Below are positions 29,217 through 39,848 of a stretch of DNA of 64,000 bases, in pieces. A program made the position numbers and the translations under genes. Where the stretch lies: contig QCUL01000001.1 in NCBI GenBank assembly GCA_003210755.1, forward strand, positions 1-64,000, written 5' to 3'. The stretch comes from Synechococcus sp. AG-679-C18. GTDB lineage: Bacteria > Cyanobacteriota > Cyanobacteriia > PCC-6307 > Cyanobiaceae. The notes beneath the pieces are model-generated. The model did no database searches, was not told where the DNA came from, and saw only the letters and a list, made by a program, of their open reading frames with translations. Each line of letters begins with the position of its first letter. Position 1 is the stretch's first letter.

Positions 29217-29358
29217 CAGGAAGAGGGACCGGTCTTGGCATGTCCATCAATGAACAACTCGCCAAAGACAGGCCAAACAAACTGGCATAGGCGAGACAGG
29301 AATCACGGTCAAGTCCCGTGAAACGCAGGATGCCATCAGAGTCATAAAGCCCATGCAT
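29173..29358 (-). CDS. small hypothetical protein
   Basis: 61 residues, MHGLYDSDGILRFTG at the start and a basic C terminus (RSRRKNRREECSN). No recognised domain. It overlaps the 3' end of the PedR-like gene by 44 bases on the opposite strand. The N-terminal half reads like a folded, conserved small protein of picocyanobacteria, but this is memory-based and weak. Confidence 0.4.
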   Translation of the reverse strand: MHGLYDSDGILRFTGLDRDSCLAYASLFGLSLASCSLMDMPRPVPLPVRSRRKNRREECSN

Positions 29359-29411
29359 GCCAAACCCCTACCCGAACCGTGGCGCAAATCTAAAGGAAAT
29401 CAAAAGAATTT

Positions 29412-29915
29412 TTAGGTTTTCGGCCGAAATCCCTCAAGCCATTCCTGAGGCCATGTGGACAGTGGCTTATTGGCGAGGGCAGCATTGCTCCAACGCTGGT
29501 TTCCTGTGATCTCAACACCACACCAATCCGGGATGATCAATGGGCTATCGGGAGATTCGAGCTCGACCTCAGCCAAGATCAAAGGTGAATTGTCACCTTC
29601 AAAGCAATCAACGATCCAGTCACCTCCTCCTCGTTGAAGGGCATAGCGAGTTTTGACCAACCGATGGGGCGCAAGCTTCCAAAGCTCCTCAGCATCCTCA
29701 GCAGGAATGTTGTACTCGAATTCATGACGAGCAATGCCTGCGGCAGGGGTCTTCAGTGTTAACCAGGCCATCCCATCAGCGCGCAAACGCATACGTACCG
29801 TGAATCCTTCAGGGGAGGCGGAAAGATACCCCTGTCGAAGCATTTGAGGGGGACCAGCCTCACCACGCCATCCGGAATCGGTCACCAAAAATCGCCGTTC
29901 AATCTCTAGCGCCAT
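29412..29915 (-). CDS. CYTH domain protein (triphosphatase family)
   Basis: 167 residues. EIERRFLV at the N terminus is the CYTH ExExK-type start, followed by alternating charged strands (TVRMRLRADGMAWLTLK, HEFEYNIP, AEVELESPD) of a triphosphate tunnel fold. Substrate could be inorganic triphosphate or another polyphosphate. ATG 29915 lies 1 base after the nadK stop, so the genes are coupled; an earlier in-frame ATG at 29942 would sit within nadK. Confidence 0.85.
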   Translation of the reverse strand: MALEIERRFLVTDSGWRGEAGPPQMLRQGYLSASPEGFTVRMRLRADGMAWLTLKTPAAGIARHEFEYNIPAEDAEELWKLAPHRLVKTRYALQRGGGDWIVDCFEGDNSPLILAEVELESPDSPLIIPDWCGVEITGNQRWSNAALANKPLSTWPQEWLEGFRPKT

Positions 29916-29916
29916 C

Positions 29917-30867
29917 TCAGTTTGCTGAGGGCGCACTATCAAGCAGACTTCCAGCCCAGTGAAGTTTGCGAGAGAGCGTGCGGTAATAGGAGGGGCTTTG
30001 CTCCAGCTGCACCATCAACGCGTGATGAGCAGCCTGCTGAATCACGCAGCACTCACCTGGACCAAAGGCCTCTCCTGCAGCTCCATCTTTCCAAAGTTTC
30101 ACTTGCCGACTGGCATCACCAAGGGGCCAGATCACAACTCTGGAACGAGGAGGCAACACCACAGTGCGGCTCGACAAACTCATCGGACAAATAGGACTAA
30201 CCACAATCGCATCGATCCCTGGATGCAGGATTGGGCCACCTGCCGCCATCGCGTAACCGGTTGAGCCCGTAGGAGAAGCCAAAATCAAGCCATCGCCTCG
30301 AACCTGATCAACAACCTCTCCATCAATCTCCATTTCAAGAATGCACGTGGGAGACAACTCGTCGTGATGCGGCTTGAGGTAGATGTCATTTAGGGCCCAA
30401 TGAATCTCCTGACAATCAAGACCCACCTCCTCCTTGAGAGACGTCTCAGAGGCAGAACTATTTAAATCTTCGATCCGTTGAACAATCGCCTGCAACATCA
30501 TTCGCCGTTCCAAGGCAAAACGGTCTTCCAGCAAGCGCTCCCAAAGCCCCTCACTTCGCAACAAGCCAGGATCATGGGTGAGAAAGCCAAGATGTCCGCC
30601 CACATTGAAACAAAGAATCGGCACATCCAGAACAGCGAGGTGTCGAGCTGCACCCAGCACTGTCCCGTCACCTCCAAGGACAACGGCAAGATCTGGCAGC
30701 TGAGGCTCTGAGGCAAGAAGTCCAGGAAACGGATCTGCCGACAGGCCACTCATCGCCAATACGGGAGATGCACCAATTTTCTCGAGCTCATCGGCACAGC
30801 GACGGGCTTCTTTTAGTGCCGATGGACTATCAGCTCGATAAATGAGCCAAACCCGCTCAAGACGCAT
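29917..30867 (-). CDS. nadK: NAD kinase
   Basis: 316 residues, phosphorylates NAD to [20 protein letters not shown] holds the GGDGT motif; [20 protein letters not shown] and [24 protein letters not shown] are the NAD-binding segments. Placed directly behind ndhE (14 bases) and ahead of the CYTH gene on the same strand, so NADP supply is encoded with NDH-1 subunits. An internal segment (residues about 115-130, [11 protein letters not shown]) is acidic and variable. Confidence 0.95.
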   Translation of the reverse strand: MRLERVWLIYRADSPSALKEARRCADELEKIGASPVLAMSGLSADPFPGLLASEPQLPDLAVVLGGDGTVLGAARHLAVLDVPILCFNVGGHLGFLTHDPGLLRSEGLWERLLEDRFALERRMMLQAIVQRIEDLNSSASETSLKEEVGLDCQEIHWALNDIYLKPHHDELSPTCILEMEIDGEVVDQVRGDGLILASPTGSTGYAMAAGGPILHPGIDAIVVSPICPMSLSSRTVVLPPRSRVVIWPLGDASRQVKLWKDGAAGEAFGPGECCVIQQAAHHALMVQLEQSPSYYRTLSRKLHWAGSLLDSAPSAN

Positions 30868-30881
30868 AACCGGGTGTCGCC

Positions 30882-31214
30882 CTACCAGCGAAGAAGGTTG
30901 AATCGCTCCATGTCCACAGTGACTCTGTTCCGATAAAGCGACAACAGAATCGCAAGACCAACTGCAGCCTCAGCTGCCGCGACAGTGATCACAAAGACCG
31001 AAAACACCTGACCACGAATCAATTGTCCATCGACATAAGACGAAAATGACATCAGATTGATATTCACTGCATTTAGCATCAGCTCAATACTCATCAACAC
31101 CCTTACAGCATTGCGACTATTGATAAGTCCCCAAACTCCCATGCAGAAAAGAACAGCTGCTAGCAGCAGGTAGGCCTGAAGAGGTACGGAACCGGAAAGA
31201 AGCTCAGTGAGCAT
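30882..31214 (-). CDS. ndhE: NAD(P)H-quinone oxidoreductase subunit 4L (NdhE)
   Basis: 110-residue NuoK-type subunit with three membrane helices. [42 protein letters not shown] contains the conserved glutamate of helix 2, and [17 protein letters not shown] the second. ATG at 31214 chosen; a GTG directly before it is also in frame. In order ndhA-I-G-E. Confidence 0.93.
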   Translation of the reverse strand: MLTELLSGSVPLQAYLLLAAVLFCMGVWGLINSRNAVRVLMSIELMLNAVNINLMSFSSYVDGQLIRGQVFSVFVITVAAAEAAVGLAILLSLYRNRVTVDMERFNLLRW

Positions 31215-31236
31215 CACAGAATCAAAGAGAAAGGTT

Positions 31237-31836
31237 TCAGCCGCGAGACTGGTCGACGAGCAGAGGGGTACGAGACTTCTCGATCAGGCCCTGATCGACC
31301 TCTTCGCCAGTTACGAGGTCCACAGATTGAACCTCACGACGGGCAAGAACAATCGCACCGATCATTGCCATTAAAAGTAGAACAGATGCCAATTCAAAGG
31401 GAAGTAGGTAGTCGGTAAACAGATGTTCACCAATACGTACCGTCGCATCTTCACCAATAGGCGTTGGGCCAGAGACCCATGGAGTGGTCACAACGACCCG
31501 TGTCAGAAGTAGAAAAAGTCCAGCGCAGACACCCCCGGACAAAAGCCGACGGACGGGGAGTCCAGGAATGGGAGCAAGATCTTCCTTTTTATTGACGAGC
31601 ATGATCGCGAACAAGATCAAAACATTGACGGCTCCCACGTAGACCAGCACCTGAGCCGCTGCGACAAAGCTGGCGTTAAGAAGCAGGTATAGACCTGCCA
31701 CGGCCAGGAAAACTCCTCCCAAAAGAAATGCTGAATAGACGATGTTGCTCAGAAGCACCACTCCGAGGGCTCCCAGCACGATGACGGCACTCAGAGCAAA
31801 AAAACATATGAGCTGCGTTGACGCTGCAATCGTCAT
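31237..31836 (-). CDS. ndhG: NAD(P)H-quinone oxidoreductase subunit 6 (NdhG)
   Basis: 199-residue NuoJ-type membrane subunit. [31 protein letters not shown] and [24 protein letters not shown] are diagnostic. ATG overlaps the ndhI stop (ATGA). The hydrophilic tail after the last helix is short. Confidence 0.93.
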   Translation of the reverse strand: MTIAASTQLICFFALSAVIVLGALGVVLLSNIVYSAFLLGGVFLAVAGLYLLLNASFVAAAQVLVYVGAVNVLILFAIMLVNKKEDLAPIPGLPVRRLLSGGVCAGLFLLLTRVVVTTPWVSGPTPIGEDATVRIGEHLFTDYLLPFELASVLLLMAMIGAIVLARREVQSVDLVTGEEVDQGLIEKSRTPLLVDQSRG

Positions 31837-32492
31837 CCTGCGCTCTCCTCTTTGTTAGATGCTGATGAAGTTGATTCTGTCTCATCCATGGATTGAGGAC
31901 TGGCTTCAGAGGCTTTGAGTTCAGCGAGGATCTGCTCAGGCCGTTTCCCAACTCTGGGACGATCGGCTGACAAACCATGAGGATCCATCTCACCAGCGGG
32001 AAGATACACAAGCTCACGCAACGGCTGGACCGATGGATCTGTCGTCACACTGGTTGGCAGACGACCCAACGCAACGTTGTCGTAATTCAGGCTATGGCGA
32101 TCAAAGGCGGCTAATTCATATTCTTCTGTCATCGACAAGCAATTGGTGGGGCAGTACTCCACGCAGTTGCCACAAAAAATGCAAACTCCAAAATCGATGG
32201 AGTAATTGCGTAGCTCTTTTTTCTTCGTCTCCTTGTTCATCACCCAATCAACCACTGGAAGGTTGATTGGGCAGACGCGTACACAGACCTCGCAGGCAAT
32301 GCACTTATCAAATTCGTAATGAATTCGACCCCGATATCGTTCAGATGGAATCAGTTTTTCGTAGGGATACTGCACCGTGACTGGACGGCGCTTCATGTGA
32401 TCGAAGGTGACCGAGAGGCCTTGGGTGAGATTGCGGGCCGCATCCACTGCATCCCTGGTGTAATCACCAACCTGTTTAAGGAAGCCGAACAT
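31833..32492 (-). CDS. ndhI: NAD(P)H-quinone oxidoreductase subunit I (NdhI)
   Basis: 219-residue ferredoxin-like subunit carrying two [4Fe-4S] clusters: [16 protein letters not shown] and [17 protein letters not shown]. It joins the peripheral arm to the membrane arm of NDH-1. ATG 32492 ([14 protein letters not shown]) matches the family; in-frame sequence upstream does not. A Ser/Glu-rich tail of about 35 residues ends the protein. Confidence 0.94.
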   Translation of the reverse strand: MFGFLKQVGDYTRDAVDAARNLTQGLSVTFDHMKRRPVTVQYPYEKLIPSERYRGRIHYEFDKCIACEVCVRVCPINLPVVDWVMNKETKKKELRNYSIDFGVCIFCGNCVEYCPTNCLSMTEEYELAAFDRHSLNYDNVALGRLPTSVTTDPSVQPLRELVYLPAGEMDPHGLSADRPRVGKRPEQILAELKASEASPQSMDETESTSSASNKEESAG

Positions 32493-32573
32493 GGTTTGGA
32501 ATCGGGGAAGTGAGCTATCGAGGAAAAGAAGCCCGGCCCTCATGATGCCGCCGGGAAAGGAGAACTGGGGAGA

Positions 32574-33728
32574 TCAGCCTCCAAATGCCACCGGGAAGGC
32601 CAGTTTGAGGGCGGCGGTAACGAGAAGATTGACCAAAGCCAATGGCAACAAAAATTTCCAGCCCAGATCTAGTAGCTGATCGATCCTGACCCTTGGAGTG
32701 GTCCAACGCAAAAGAATGGCTATGAACACGAGCAAATAGGCCTTCAAGACCGTCATCACAATGCCGACTGTGCCTGTGATCAACTGCACTAGAGGTGCAT
32801 CAATCGGTTGCCCTAGCCAAGAGGCAAGCCACTCAACAGGCACGGGGAACCCCCAACCACCCAAGTAGAGGATGGAAACGAGGAGAGCAGACAAAACGAG
32901 ATTGATGTAGCTGCCCAGATAAAACAAGGCAAACTTCATTCCTGAATATTCAGTCTGGTAGCCAGCCACGAGTTCTTCCTCTGCCTCAGGAAGGTCAAAT
33001 GGCAATCGCTCGCATTCGGCAAGTGCACAGATCCAGAAAATGAGAAATCCAACCGGTTGGCGCCAAATGTTCCAACTCAGGACACCAGCTCCGGTTTGTT
33101 GATTGACAATGTCAACCGTACTTAAGGAATTACTCATCATCACGACGGCTAAAACAGCCAACGCGAGAGGGATTTCGTAACTGATCGACTGGGCAGCAGC
33201 ACGTAGACCTCCCAACAACGAATATTTGTTGTTCGACGCGTAACCACTCATCAGAAGACCGATGGGCTGAACGCTGCTGAGAGAGATCCAAAGAAAGATT
33301 CCAACCCCCACATCGCTGATCAACAGGTTTTGACCGAAAGGCACGATCAACCAGGAGAGAATGACCGGCACTACAACCAGCACAGGCCCGAGGGTGAAGA
33401 GCAGGCTGTCTGCTCGATCCGGAATGATGTCCTCCTTGACAAGCAGCTTGAGGCCATCGGCCAAGGGCTGAAGAACGCCAAGTGCACCTGCATATTCAGG
33501 GCCGATCCGTTGTTGCACCGCTGCTGAAATTTTTCGCTCTAGCCACACAGTGACAAGGACTCCAACGACAGCAGCCACAAGGACCAGCAGCATGGGGAAG
33601 GGAAGCCAGAGCATGCGTGCCGCTTGAGCCGAGAGCCCAAGCCCCTCCAGTGCTTGACTGAAGCTCTGCTCAAGATCTAGACCCGGGCTCACCAGAGCCG
33701 GCGCGGTGGTGGCGAGGGAAGTCACCAT
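32574..33728 (-). CDS. ndhA: NAD(P)H-quinone oxidoreductase subunit 1 (NdhA)
   Basis: 384-residue quinone-chamber membrane subunit. [72 protein letters not shown] and [22 protein letters not shown] are the conserved NuoH-type segments. First of ndhA-I-G-E; 24 bases after gltA. Confidence 0.95.
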   Translation of the reverse strand: MVTSLATTAPALVSPGLDLEQSFSQALEGLGLSAQAARMLWLPFPMLLVLVAAVVGVLVTVWLERKISAAVQQRIGPEYAGALGVLQPLADGLKLLVKEDIIPDRADSLLFTLGPVLVVVPVILSWLIVPFGQNLLISDVGVGIFLWISLSSVQPIGLLMSGYASNNKYSLLGGLRAAAQSISYEIPLALAVLAVVMMSNSLSTVDIVNQQTGAGVLSWNIWRQPVGFLIFWICALAECERLPFDLPEAEEELVAGYQTEYSGMKFALFYLGSYINLVLSALLVSILYLGGWGFPVPVEWLASWLGQPIDAPLVQLITGTVGIVMTVLKAYLLVFIAILLRWTTPRVRIDQLLDLGWKFLLPLALVNLLVTAALKLAFPVAFGG

Positions 33729-33752
33729 GATTGGAGACGAGATGTCTGCAAC

Positions 33753-34949
33753 CTAAGCGCCCGCGGCATTCACTCGCTGGTCAGCGGGGACCCAATGACG
33801 ACTTGATGGACCGGTATAAATCTGAGAAGGACGGAAGATTCGATTAGCACCCAGCTGCTCTCTCCAGTGAGCCAGCCAACCAGCTACGCGGGAGATCGCA
33901 AAAACGGGAGTGAACAGATCTCTTGGGATTCCCAGTTTGCGGTAAACCAAGCCTGAATAAAAATCAACGTTGGGATAGATGCCCTTGGGACCAAGTCGGA
34001 TAGCAGCAGCACTCTCGAGGGCATGCGCGACGTCATAAAGACCGTCTCGACCAAACCGCGCAAACAATTCTTCTGCCAAAGCCTGAAGGATTACAGCACG
34101 AGGGTCTTTCACCTTGTATTCGCGATGGCCAAACCCCATTACCTTGCGTTTGCTCGTCACCGCTGAGTCGAGGTAGGAGTCGGCCTGATCCGGAGTCCCA
34201 ATTTCTTCAAGCATCGCGAGCACATCCTCATTGGCACCTCCATGAAGAGGGCCCGCCAACGTTCCTACTGCTGATGCCACGACAGCGTAAGGATCAGTCA
34301 AAGTGCTCGCCGTGACCCTGGCACTGAAGGTGCTGGCGTTGAGGCTGTGTTCTGCATGAAGAATCAAACAGCGATCAAAGATGCGAGAGGCGAGTGGATC
34401 AGGTTCTTGCTCCGTCAGCATGTAGAGGAAGTTGGCCGAGTAAGCCAAGTCGTCGCGAGGCCGAATGGGATCCTGACCTTTACGAATTAACTGAAAGGCG
34501 GCCACCATGGTGGGGATTTTCGCGATCAGCCTGACAACAGCGTCGTAGATGTATTGCGGATCATCGATCGCGCGCCGGGAATAGAACAATCCCAACGATG
34601 CAGCACTCGATTGAAGTGCATCCATAGGATGCCCATTGGCAGGGAAGCATTTCATCATGTCGCGCACACGAAAGCTCACGCGCCTGTGCATCTGTACTTC
34701 GTTCTGGAAATCACGGAGTTGCTGAGGGCTGGGAAGTTCACCCCAGATCAACAAATAAGTGGTCTCAAGAAAACTGCTATGAGCAGCCAAGTCATCTAGG
34801 GAATAGCCCCGATAAGAGAGACGACCCTCGATGCCATCGATATCACAAATAGAGGATTGGGTGGCTGGTACACCCTCAAGGCCAGGCCTAAAGACCAGTC
34901 CCGTGCGTTCGTGCCTGATTTCGGTACCACCGGTCTGACTCGCCACCAC
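33753..34949 (-). CDS. gltA: citrate synthase
   Basis: 398 residues. Catalytic histidines are in AEHSLNASTFSARV, GPLHGGANEDVL and GFGHREYKVKDPRA, and the C-terminal part holds VDFYSGLVY and SRVAGWLAHW. It feeds 2-oxoglutarate synthesis for nitrogen assimilation. GTG start at 34949. Sits between sixA and ndhA on the same strand. Confidence 0.93.
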   Translation of the reverse strand: MVASQTGGTEIRHERTGLVFRPGLEGVPATQSSICDIDGIEGRLSYRGYSLDDLAAHSSFLETTYLLIWGELPSPQQLRDFQNEVQMHRRVSFRVRDMMKCFPANGHPMDALQSSAASLGLFYSRRAIDDPQYIYDAVVRLIAKIPTMVAAFQLIRKGQDPIRPRDDLAYSANFLYMLTEQEPDPLASRIFDRCLILHAEHSLNASTFSARVTASTLTDPYAVVASAVGTLAGPLHGGANEDVLAMLEEIGTPDQADSYLDSAVTSKRKVMGFGHREYKVKDPRAVILQALAEELFARFGRDGLYDVAHALESAAAIRLGPKGIYPNVDFYSGLVYRKLGIPRDLFTPVFAISRVAGWLAHWREQLGANRIFRPSQIYTGPSSRHWVPADQRVNAAGA

Positions 34950-34975
34950 CCGCTGCTACTGCTTCTGAACGCAAC

Positions 34976-35461
34976 TTAAACGCTGCCAGGCAACAACAGA
35001 CTTGGCCTTAGCAACAGCTGCAGCTGCGCCACACCGCGGGGATCTTGACAGGAGGCATCCCACCGGAGATGGCACAGCCCTGCTTTCCGTAAGCGAAGGC
35101 CACCGGATCGTGCACCAATCAAGTTCACAGCCAGCTGACTCAAATCAGGCTCATGTCCCACAAAAAAGCAGGTGCCTCGCAACCGCTGAACCAAAGGCCA
35201 TGGGTCTCCCCCAGGCTTGAGACAGCTTGAAAGCTCAACCTCAGGAGCAAGGCCTCGATTCACCGCAACATCAGCGGTTTCGCGGGCACGGCGATAAGGA
35301 CTGCTGATAAGACGATCGGAAATGAATCCCAGATCGCGAAGACGACAGCAAACCTTGAACGTGCGCTCAAGGCCCAGAGGCGTCAGCCCACGCTCAGGAT
35401 GATCCACGGCTTCATCACGCTCCACCGCAATACCGTGACGGAGCAAAAAAAGGTCAACCAA
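34976..35461 (-). CDS. sixA: phosphohistidine phosphatase SixA family
   Basis: About 161 residues. The RHG motif is in LFLLRHGIAVERDEAV and later parts read LTPLGLERT, SSPYRRARETADV and FVGHEPDLS, the layout of SixA in the histidine phosphatase superfamily. Start is uncertain: TTG at 35461 (overlapping the DUF3352 stop by 8 bases) or GTG at 35476. Targets of dephosphorylation are unknown here. Confidence 0.82.
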   Translation of the reverse strand: MVDLFLLRHGIAVERDEAVDHPERGLTPLGLERTFKVCCRLRDLGFISDRLISSPYRRARETADVAVNRGLAPEVELSSCLKPGGDPWPLVQRLRGTCFFVGHEPDLSQLAVNLIGARSGGLRLRKAGLCHLRWDASCQDPRGVAQLQLLLRPSLLLPGSV

Positions 35462-37076
35462 ACCGGAGCTGAGCACGGAGTCGTAATCGACTGAGTCCAG
35501 CCTGATCAGCACCCTCCTCCTGATCAGTTCCAGCTGCCAGAGCAAGCTCCTGAACCGCAGGGAGCAATTGACGTCCCGCCACCGACTGAATCAAGCTCCA
35601 GGGCCGCCATTTTTGAAGTTGAGCTCGAGTTGGTGCTTGAGCCAATGCCAACTGCTGAGCCAGAGGAGCAGCACCTTCAGACTGCAATGCCTGCAGTTGA
35701 TTGGAACGAGCCTCAAGCGCCGAATGATCTTGACGAGACGTCAGAGCATCGAGTGTTTGACCCCACCAATTTTGACCGGCGTCACGTTCCAAAGCGACCG
35801 CAAGCTGAGCTTGAAGAGACTGTTCGCCACGCTGTCGCTGCCGCGCCAAACGAGTCCAGACCTGAAGCATGGTGCCATCAGAAGGCAAGACGGACCGAAC
35901 GAGACCCTTTTGCTGAAGGTCAGCATCCACGGCATCCTCACCTGGCTGATCACTCAGAGTTCCTAATAACCAACCCTCCTCTCCTTGTTTCCAAAGCAGA
36001 GGGCCAGCATCCAGACCCACAACAGCGGAGGCTCCTTCTTCTCCAAGCGATTGAAGGGTCTCCTGTAGAACAGGCGCTAACCACTGAGCAATGGGATCTT
36101 CATTGTCCTGGCGAAGCAACTCGGAAGGAGAGGACAGAACAGCGAGCGCGGACGCTGATCCACCTGCTGAGCGCATCAATGAAGACGAAATATTGGCCCC
36201 CTTTGCTGAATCAACAAAGGGCTGGCGGAAACGCATAACCGCATCCAGATCAAGTGCACCACCTTTGGGTTCCAGTGCTGCTACCAACCCCACAAGATCA
36301 TCGCGTTCAGAGATCGAGCGCGGTATTCCGAGCCACTGCTGCATCGCGAAAGGATCTGCTGTCAGTAGAGCCGAACCCCGACCAAGTCGCTTCAGATCAT
36401 TACCAAGTTGATCATCGCCCAGTTGATGAAGAGCATCCAGCTGAGATACATCCAAAGCCTGCTCCAGCACTTCACGACCGGAGGCAATTAAAAGAAGATC
36501 ACCGTCGATTAAGGCGGTGGCAATGGGCTGCGGCTCGCGTCCAAGCAAAGCTCCGCGTCCACTGATGACTCCCATGCCCCGATATCGGCTGATTTGAAGA
36601 TCCGTACCAGCCAGACTGCGCGTCTGCCAGAAGCGCTGAAGGAAGCGCTTGGCACCATCTTGGTCAAGACTGCTCAGAGCTAGCACCCAGCCTGTCGCGG
36701 CAGTATCAGACTCCTTAGCAAACAACGACAGGCTGATCTGGGGACCGATCCAATCCGCGAGTTCTTCAGCAAAATCCAACCCAGCCAGAGCAAAAGCTCC
36801 ATTACGCAATTGCTGCGTGCCCTCACGCGCTTGGCGCCGACGTGCCACTGGGGCAACCGCCTCGGCGTAGGCAGGTATGCGCACGGGGTCGGCAAGCCAA
36901 TGAAGGCTTAGGGATGCGTCTCTTGGCACGAATCGAGCGGCTCTTGGCAAGACAAGTGGCTGATCTACGAGTCTGAGTGGGCTCTGCTGTGCCATCGCCC
37001 ACCACAACCCCAATGAGGTCGTTAGCAGCAATAAAACTGCTGCGAAGACAGCCAAGAGGAATGAACGCGCCTTCAT
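35454..37076 (-). CDS. DUF3352 family protein, membrane anchored
   Basis: 540 residues. An N-terminal membrane helix or signal anchor (SFLLAVFAAVLLLLTTSLGLWW) precedes a large soluble region rich in Leu, Ala and Asp. LPRAARFVPRDASLSLHWLADP, FAEELADWIGPQISLSLF and the final Glu/Asp-rich segment fit the cyanobacterial DUF3352 family, of unknown function. First gene of the run into sixA, gltA and ndhA. Confidence 0.78.
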   Translation of the reverse strand: MKARSFLLAVFAAVLLLLTTSLGLWWAMAQQSPLRLVDQPLVLPRAARFVPRDASLSLHWLADPVRIPAYAEAVAPVARRRQAREGTQQLRNGAFALAGLDFAEELADWIGPQISLSLFAKESDTAATGWVLALSSLDQDGAKRFLQRFWQTRSLAGTDLQISRYRGMGVISGRGALLGREPQPIATALIDGDLLLIASGREVLEQALDVSQLDALHQLGDDQLGNDLKRLGRGSALLTADPFAMQQWLGIPRSISERDDLVGLVAALEPKGGALDLDAVMRFRQPFVDSAKGANISSSLMRSAGGSASALAVLSSPSELLRQDNEDPIAQWLAPVLQETLQSLGEEGASAVVGLDAGPLLWKQGEEGWLLGTLSDQPGEDAVDADLQQKGLVRSVLPSDGTMLQVWTRLARQRQRGEQSLQAQLAVALERDAGQNWWGQTLDALTSRQDHSALEARSNQLQALQSEGAAPLAQQLALAQAPTRAQLQKWRPWSLIQSVAGRQLLPAVQELALAAGTDQEEGADQAGLSRLRLRAQLRFG

Positions 37077-37124
37077 GAAGCAGCAGGCGTGGGAATGGCC
37101 TCATCTTTGTCCATGATGAATCCC

Positions 37125-37475
37125 ATGACATCCCCTTCACCCCGATCTCTCAACGCCAAGGAACTTCAGCAGTGGCTGATGAGCGGTAGAGCCATACAAA
37201 TCGTGGACGTGCGCGAGCATTCCGAGCTGGAAATCGCCCCATTCCCAGAATCCGTCGAACATCTACCGCTCAGCGAATCGAATCTCTGGCTTTCAGATCT
37301 ACCAGCAAGACTGACAACAGCCAAGCCAGTCGTGGTGATTTGCCACGCTGGAATACGCAGCCGGAGCTTTGGATGCTGGCTACTGGAGCAGGGCCTTGGT
37401 CATGAGGTGTGGAACTTGGAAGGTGGCATTCATTCCTGGAGTGTGGACGTGGACCCGACCGTTCCGATGTACTGA
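37125..37475 (+). CDS. rhodanese-like domain protein
   Basis: About 116 residues, a single rhodanese domain with the active-site cysteine in VICHAGIRSRS and IVDVREHSELEIAPFP at the start. The loop CHAGIRS is the six-residue active-site type of single-domain sulfurtransferases. Several ATG codons precede it in frame (37095, 37113, 37116); 37125 is chosen for best fit to the domain and to leave room for divergent promoters. Confidence 0.85.
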   Translation: MTSPSPRSLNAKELQQWLMSGRAIQIVDVREHSELEIAPFPESVEHLPLSESNLWLSDLPARLTTAKPVVVICHAGIRSRSFGCWLLEQGLGHEVWNLEGGIHSWSVDVDPTVPMY

Positions 37476-37540
37476 GCAGCGGTTCATGACAACACCGCCA
37501 ATTCAGAAGAAAACGTCCGTACGATCAGATCGCTGATTTT

Positions 37541-38539
37541 GTGCCTGTGCAGCCTCTGCCCCGCCGACAACAGGAGGTGCTCAAGGCCACTGTGCATCAC
37601 TACGTGGACACCATTGAGCCAGTCGGCAGTAGGTCACTGGTTCAGCGATTCAATCTCCAAGCCAGTCCTGCCACCGTGCGTTCGGCCATGGGAGCTCTCG
37701 AACAGCGGGGTCTTCTGACCCAGCCTCATACTTCAGCTGGGCGGGTACCAAGCCCCAGTGGATATAGGCATTACGTGGATTGTTTGCTTCCAAGACCCGG
37801 TTCCGCCATCCACCATCTTGATCAGGAGCTCGCTCAATTGAGCCTGCGCTGGGCAGCACTCGACGACTTGTTAACTCAAGTTGCCCGTCGGTTGACTGAC
37901 TTCACAGGGCTCATGAGTTTGATTACCCAACCCCAACGCCAAAAACCCCGCCTCCAGGCGGTGCGCTGCGTGAGAAGTGAAGACAGGTTGCTTGTCATGC
38001 TTGTAGAAGATTCCAGCCAGGCTCGTCACCTCAATCTGCGCTTACCGCATGGAGCTGCAGAGCAAGTTGACGCAATGGAGCGTTGGGCCAATTCCCAACT
38101 GAATGATCAAGGCCAACTGAACTGGAACTGTGTTCCCCATCAGCTCCTGACCTGTAGCAAGGTTTTAAGGGATGCCTTGGATAGCCACCAAGAACAACCT
38201 CAAGCCCAAAGCAAGCCTGCACTTTTCCATGGAGTCTCCCGTCTTGTCGCAGAACCAGAATTCAGCGACAGCAGCAAGCTCAGGCCCCTGCTTGAACTGA
38301 TGGATCAAAGTCCCTGTGCCGTGGTTCCAGACGAATTGATACCGGCTCAAGGTGTGTGGATCGGCAGAGAACATCCACAGAATGCTCTCCACAATTGTTC
38401 TGTTGTTAAAGCCACCTACAGCTGCGCCGGACAGGGACAGGGCCATGTCGCCCTAATCGGACCAATGAGGATGGCCTACGCCACTGCATTAGCCGCGGTG
38501 ACTTCTGTTGCTCAATCTCTTGAGAGGCTCCTGGCTTAA
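37541..38539 (+). CDS. hrcA: heat-inducible transcription repressor HrcA
   Basis: 332 residues. The winged-helix part has RRQQEVLKATVHHYVDTIEPVGSRSLVQRFNLQASPATVRSAMGALEQRGLL and AGRVPSPSGYRHYVD, the standard HrcA sequence. It represses groESL or dnaK-type operons through CIRCE elements; no CIRCE dyad was noticed in this window. GTG start at 37541. Convergent with trpB, 6 bases between ends. Confidence 0.93.
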   Translation: MPVQPLPRRQQEVLKATVHHYVDTIEPVGSRSLVQRFNLQASPATVRSAMGALEQRGLLTQPHTSAGRVPSPSGYRHYVDCLLPRPGSAIHHLDQELAQLSLRWAALDDLLTQVARRLTDFTGLMSLITQPQRQKPRLQAVRCVRSEDRLLVMLVEDSSQARHLNLRLPHGAAEQVDAMERWANSQLNDQGQLNWNCVPHQLLTCSKVLRDALDSHQEQPQAQSKPALFHGVSRLVAEPEFSDSSKLRPLLELMDQSPCAVVPDELIPAQGVWIGREHPQNALHNCSVVKATYSCAGQGQGHVALIGPMRMAYATALAAVTSVAQSLERLLA

Positions 38540-38545
38540 AGGCAT

Positions 38546-39811
38546 TCATGAACCATCCAGATCCTTCCCTAAGCGTTCGGCCACCGCGTTCACATCTTTA
38601 TCCCCTCGTCCAGAACAATTAATCACCAGTTCGGTTCCAGCAGCGAGAGTTGGACAGAGCGTTTCGAGCCAGGCAAATGCATGAGCTGTCTCCAGAGCCG
38701 GGATAATTCCTTCCAACTCACTGACAAGCCGCAGCGCCTTGATGGCTTCGTCGTCCGTGACGGCACCGTATTCAGCCCGGCCAATTTCACGCAGATAACT
38801 GTGCTCTGGCCCCACACCGGGATAATCAAGGCCAGCGCTAATGGAATGTGCTTCCTGCACCTGGCCGTTTTGATCCTGAAGCAACAGGCTCATTGCCCCA
38901 TGCAGGACCCCTACTCTCCCTTCGGTAATTGTGGCGGCATGTCGTCCTGTCGAAACACCATCACCGGCAGCTTCAACGCCGATCAGGCGAACCGTGGTGT
39001 CTTCAACAAAGGGATGAAAGAGCCCCATCGCATTGGAACCTCCCCCGACACAGGCCAGCAAAACATCGGGAAGCCGCCCAAAAGACTCCATGCATTGATC
39101 ACGCGCTTCATTCCCTATCACCGCATGGAAGTCACGCACCAACATTGGATAGGGATGGGGACCCGCGACAGATCCGAGGATGTAATGGGTGCTTTCCACA
39201 TTGGTAACCCAATCGCGAATCGCTTCGCTCGTAGCGTCTTTTAAGGTTGCCGTGCCTGCCGTGACGGGCTGAACCGTGGCACCTAACAGACGCATTCGGA
39301 ACACGTTGAGCGCCTGGCGTCGCATATCTTCAGCGCCCATATAAACCACGCACTCCAAACCAAAGCGAGCGCAAACCGTTGCTGTGGCAACGCCATGCTG
39401 ACCGGCACCAGTCTCGGCAATGATTCTCTTCTTACCCATACGCAGGGCAAGGAGAGCCTGACCAAGGGCATTATTGATTTTATGCGCACCTGTGTGATTC
39501 AGGTCTTCGCGCTTCAGCCAGATGCGTGGTCCACCATCGGATCGTCGGTAATGGGCAGACAGCCGCTCCGCTTCATAAAGCGGTGTGGCTCGCCCGACAT
39601 AGGTTTTGAGTAATCGGTTCAGCTCACCAGTGAAAGCAGGATCCTTCCATGCGTCTGAAGCAGCTTGCTCAAGCTCTGCCAGGGCAGGCATCAGCGTTTC
39701 GGGAACGTACTGCCCCCCGTAGCGCCCAAAGCGTCCATGAGCTTCAGGTCGAACCGAAGGGGTCAGGCTGGCGGGATCTGGTGTGCTGGCGGTTGGCAGA
39801 GTGCTTGTCAC
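38546..39811 (-). CDS. trpB: tryptophan synthase beta chain
   Basis: About 421 residues. The pyridoxal-phosphate lysine is in [13 protein letters not shown], the phosphate loop in [10 protein letters not shown], and the catalytic part continues with [23 protein letters not shown] at 39811 (VTSTLPTAS) is preferred over ATG at 39865, which would overlap the upstream gene; the first 30 residues are variable. Single trpB, no trpA nearby. Confidence 0.95.
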   Translation of the reverse strand: MTSTLPTASTPDPASLTPSVRPEAHGRFGRYGGQYVPETLMPALAELEQAASDAWKDPAFTGELNRLLKTYVGRATPLYEAERLSAHYRRSDGGPRIWLKREDLNHTGAHKINNALGQALLALRMGKKRIIAETGAGQHGVATATVCARFGLECVVYMGAEDMRRQALNVFRMRLLGATVQPVTAGTATLKDATSEAIRDWVTNVESTHYILGSVAGPHPYPMLVRDFHAVIGNEARDQCMESFGRLPDVLLACVGGGSNAMGLFHPFVEDTTVRLIGVEAAGDGVSTGRHAATITEGRVGVLHGAMSLLLQDQNGQVQEAHSISAGLDYPGVGPEHSYLREIGRAEYGAVTDDEAIKALRLVSELEGIIPALETAHAFAWLETLCPTLAAGTELVINCSGRGDKDVNAVAERLGKDLDGS

Positions 39812-39848
39812 AGGTCGGCAGGCCGCTGAAACGGCATGTTGCGATGCG

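Noticed and set aside
35630-36238. 202-residue forward frame opposite the DUF3352 gene
   Set aside because: Antisense shadow; no start site or domain, and the reverse frame has signal-anchor and family features.
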